From: a bacterium
GTDB taxonomy: Bacteria > Krumholzibacteriota > Krumholzibacteria > LZORAL124-64-63
Direction: 5' to 3'
Assembly: GCA_021767885.1 (NCBI GenBank)
Contig: JAASSM010000139.1
Location: 1-5,912, forward strand
Length of the DNA: 5,912 nt
Below the pieces are notes generated by a model. That model was not told where the DNA came from, searched no databases, and saw only the letters and a program-made list of their open reading frames with translations. Made by a program: the position numbers and the translations under genes. Shown here one piece after another: positions 4,720-5,912 of the stretch (the first letter of the stretch is position 1; the number at the start of each line of letters is the position of its first letter).

Positions 4720-5619
4720 TCAGAACGTGTAGGACGTGCCCAGCAGGTAGGTCTGCTGGTAGCTGTCCACGGTGTAGGGGCTGTCCGCGGCGTCGCCGAG
4801 CAGCAGCTCGCCGCCGTAGTAGAGCATCAGGCCGACGTGCGAGGAGACCTGGTAGTTCGCGAACACCGAGGCCTGGACGTCGCGGAATCCGGCGCCGGCA
4901 TCATGGCGCGCGAGGGTGGCGGTGGCGTGGTCGAGCCCGAACCAGGCGCTGGCATAGCTGCCGTCCATCAGCTCGAGGCCCACGCGGCCGGCCACCAGCA
5001 GGCGGTCGGTGATCCGCAGGGGGCGCGTGTACTCCAGGGACAGGAGCAGGCCATGGCGCGTCTGGTCATCCAGGCCGCCCGGACGACCCTCGATGCTGGT
5101 GGGATGGTAGGCGAGGGTGGCGCCCAGGAGTCCGGACGCGGCCGGGTACTCCAGCGAGGCCTCGAGGAAGAGCGGCGTGGAGACCGTGGGCGCGCCGGCC
5201 AGCCGCGCGCGGGTGGCCGCGTCGTGATCGACGGCGAAGCCCACCACCGAGTACTGGTCGGGGCCGCGCTCGCCGCCGAAGTTGGCGGCGAAGGTCCCGG
5301 TCAGCCCCGTGGACGGGTCGACGCGCGAGACGCCGAGGCCGCGCCCGGGCAGGTGGACGAACCAGGTGGTCAGCCCCTCGGTCCGCGTCGCCCGCAGCGA
5401 GGGCAGCGCGGTGAGGTAGCGCTCGCCCGAGCCGGGGTAGGTGTTCTCGGAGAAGGCGGCGAGGTCCATGGTGACGTTCCAGCCGCCGGCGTCGGCCGGA
5501 CTGGCGACCACGAGGGCCGCGCCGAGCGCGACGACCAGGCCGAACGCGCTGGCCAGCCCGGGCGTGGTGGCCCGGCCGGCGTGATGGGGGAGACGAGCGT
5601 TCCGGGTCGCGGTGGTCAT
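4720..5619 (-). CDS. MipA/OmpV-family outer-membrane beta-barrel protein
   Basis: This 299-residue protein has a long signal peptide: a basic N-region (residues 1-20), a hydrophobic core (about 21-40) and SPADA before a likely cleavage after Ala44. The mature part consists of alternating beta-strand segments and ends YLLGTSYTF, the terminal Phe typical of outer-membrane barrels. The family signature is the stretch SAWFGLD (224-230), ARHDAGAGFRDV (237-248) and LLGDAADSP (273-281), as in MipA/OmpV proteins. MipA of E. coli binds the murein transglycosylase MltA, but the wider family includes porin-like and stress- or antibiotic-linked members, so scaffold function is not assured. The ATG at 5619 has GGAG (5629-5626) at 6 nt and gives a proper signal peptide; the ATG at 5727 would add 36 polar residues in front and is rejected. 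It is the first gene of a likely two-gene operon with the CPBP protease. Confidence 0.88.
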   Translation of the reverse strand: MTTATRNARLPHHAGRATTPGLASAFGLVVALGAALVVASPADAGGWNVTMDLAAFSENTYPGSGERYLTALPSLRATRTEGLTTWFVHLPGRGLGVSRVDPSTGLTGTFAANFGGERGPDQYSVVGFAVDHDAATRARLAGAPTVSTPLFLEASLEYPAASGLLGATLAYHPTSIEGRPGGLDDQTRHGLLLSLEYTRPLRITDRLLVAGRVGLELMDGSYASAWFGLDHATATLARHDAGAGFRDVQASVFANYQVSSHVGLMLYYGGELLLGDAADSPYTVDSYQQTYLLGTSYTF

Positions 5620-5636
5620 GACGTGCTCCGTGCTTC

Positions 5637-5673
5637 CGATCGCCGGGTCGGTCTTCGAGGCGGGTGGCGATCG
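5637..5673 (-). repeat. hairpin in the mipA-like gene leader
   Basis: CGATCGCC (5637-5644) pairs perfectly with GGCGATCG (5666-5673) around a 21-nt loop, immediately upstream of the SD region. If transcribed it would form a stable stem in the 5' leader. A role in RNA stability or translation is possible but not shown. Confidence 0.4.
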
Positions 5674-5737
5674 CTCGGGCCCGCCTCCGGGGACGACCCG
5701 CAGAAAGCGCGAATCATGCCTGCGCACACGGCGTTGA

Positions 5738-5771
5738 TTTCGTGGGAGTTACGAAAGCGGAGGGAATTACG
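5738..5771. promoter_or_regulatory. inverted and direct repeats upstream of the mipA-like gene, candidate regulator site
   Basis: TTTCGTGGGAGTTACGAAA (5738-5756) has 6-bp arms around 7 bases. GGGAGTTACG (5744-5753) is repeated as GGGAATTACG (5762-5771) with an 18-bp period. Tandem same-direction sites of this kind suit a dimeric response regulator or similar activator. They lie about 120-150 bp upstream of the start codon. No regulator gene is in view. Confidence 0.45.
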
Positions 5772-5806
5772 GCGTGAACCATGGCGACGGATCTCCGCGG
5801 CCGGGA

Positions 5807-5820
5807 TTCACAGGTGTGAA
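5807..5820. promoter_or_regulatory. perfect 14-bp palindrome, candidate operator
   Basis: TTCACAGGTGTGAA has perfect 6-bp arms and a 2-bp centre. It is about 190 bp upstream of the mipA-like start codon, in an otherwise gene-free stretch. It resembles a transcription-factor site, but I cannot assign the factor. Confidence 0.4.
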
Positions 5821-5832
5821 GAATGGAGACAG

Positions 5833-5869
5833 GTGCACCGCCCCGTCCGGCGCTGGACTGTGCACCGCC
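5833..5869. repeat. 10-bp direct repeat GTGCACCGCC
   Basis: Exact copies occur at 5833-5842 and 5860-5869, with 27-bp spacing. With the elements at 5738-5820 they make this the most repeat-dense intergenic part of the window. The remaining sequence from 5870 to 5912 shows no supportable gene or RNA. Confidence 0.4.
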
Positions 5870-5912
5870 AGCCCCTAACTTGGCCGTGAGCGGGCCGGAG
5901 GGTGTCCCGACC

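Noticed and set aside
5620..5727. ATG at 5727 as the start of the mipA-like gene
   Set aside because: It would put 36 polar residues before the signal peptide. The ATG at 5619 has GGAG at 6 nt and a normal signal peptide.
5807..5820. CRP/FNR-type site
   Set aside because: The CRP consensus is TGTGA-N6-TCACA. Here the half-sites are in the opposite order with a 2-bp centre, so it does not fit.
3868..5889. 673-codon open frame on the plus strand
   Set aside because: It lies antisense to the CPBP and mipA-like genes, and its translation is Gly/Ala/Gln/Arg-rich low complexity. In GC-rich DNA the antisense of a real gene often stays open; there is no SD or family match.
1..5912. CRISPR arrays, tRNA or rRNA genes, insertion sequences, phage genes
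   Set aside because: No regularly spaced repeats, cloverleaf-like sequences, rRNA segments, transposase motifs or terminal inverted repeats with target duplications were seen.
5674..5912. a protein-coding gene at the right edge
   Set aside because: No frame has a start with SD and recognisable protein. The stretch is repeat-rich and less GC-rich in places, as expected for a promoter region.

Overview
The window reads as ordinary chromosome from a very GC-rich (roughly 70% or more) Gram-negative bacterium. Evidence for an outer membrane is a signal peptide-bearing MipA/OmpV-type beta-barrel protein ending in phenylalanine. Promoters look sigma-70-like (TTGACG with TACAGT or TACCAT), and genes carry good Shine-Dalgarno (SD) sequences. 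I cannot name the phylum. A SAM-II riboswitch is best known from Alphaproteobacteria, but the proteins do not look typical of that class, so another GC-rich Gram-negative phylum is equally possible.

Layout, left to right. (1) 1-1204 is a divergent pair. A medium-chain NAD(P)-dependent alcohol dehydrogenase/quinone oxidoreductase runs off the left edge on the minus strand, and a TetR-family repressor is on the plus strand. Two related operator-like sites lie between them, one on each predicted promoter, so the repressor probably controls both itself and the oxidoreductase. (2) 1205-1292 is a short GC-rich convergent gap with tandem repeats and a strong hairpin. (3) 1293-2096 encodes a COG1237-type metallo-beta-lactamase-fold hydrolase on the minus strand, with a perfect operator-like palindrome upstream. 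(4) 2260-3653 is metK (S-adenosylmethionine synthetase, minus strand) with its full control region: a sigma-70-like promoter, a SAM-II riboswitch aptamer starting a few bases after the predicted transcription start, and a leader of about 115 nt before the start codon. (5) 3718-5619 is a probable two-gene minus-strand operon, a MipA/OmpV-family outer-membrane protein followed after 36 nt by a CPBP-family intramembrane protease. (6) 5620-5912 has no gene that I can support, but contains several inverted and direct repeats suggesting a regulated promoter for the mipA-like gene.

The most interesting element is the metK leader. The aptamer matches SAM-II closely (P1 stem, pseudoknot, conserved GUUAAA and GCUAAA segments), but no SD lies next to it. 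Instead, a 15-bp interrupted helix can pair a segment just after the aptamer with the distant metK SD and the A of the AUG. A separate segment can form 10 bp with the 3' strand of the aptamer and would trap that anti-SD. Together these suggest a two-state feedback switch: high SAM would fold the aptamer and hide the start site, and low SAM would form the anti-aptamer helix and free it. The pairings are read directly from the sequence; the switching mechanism is inference.
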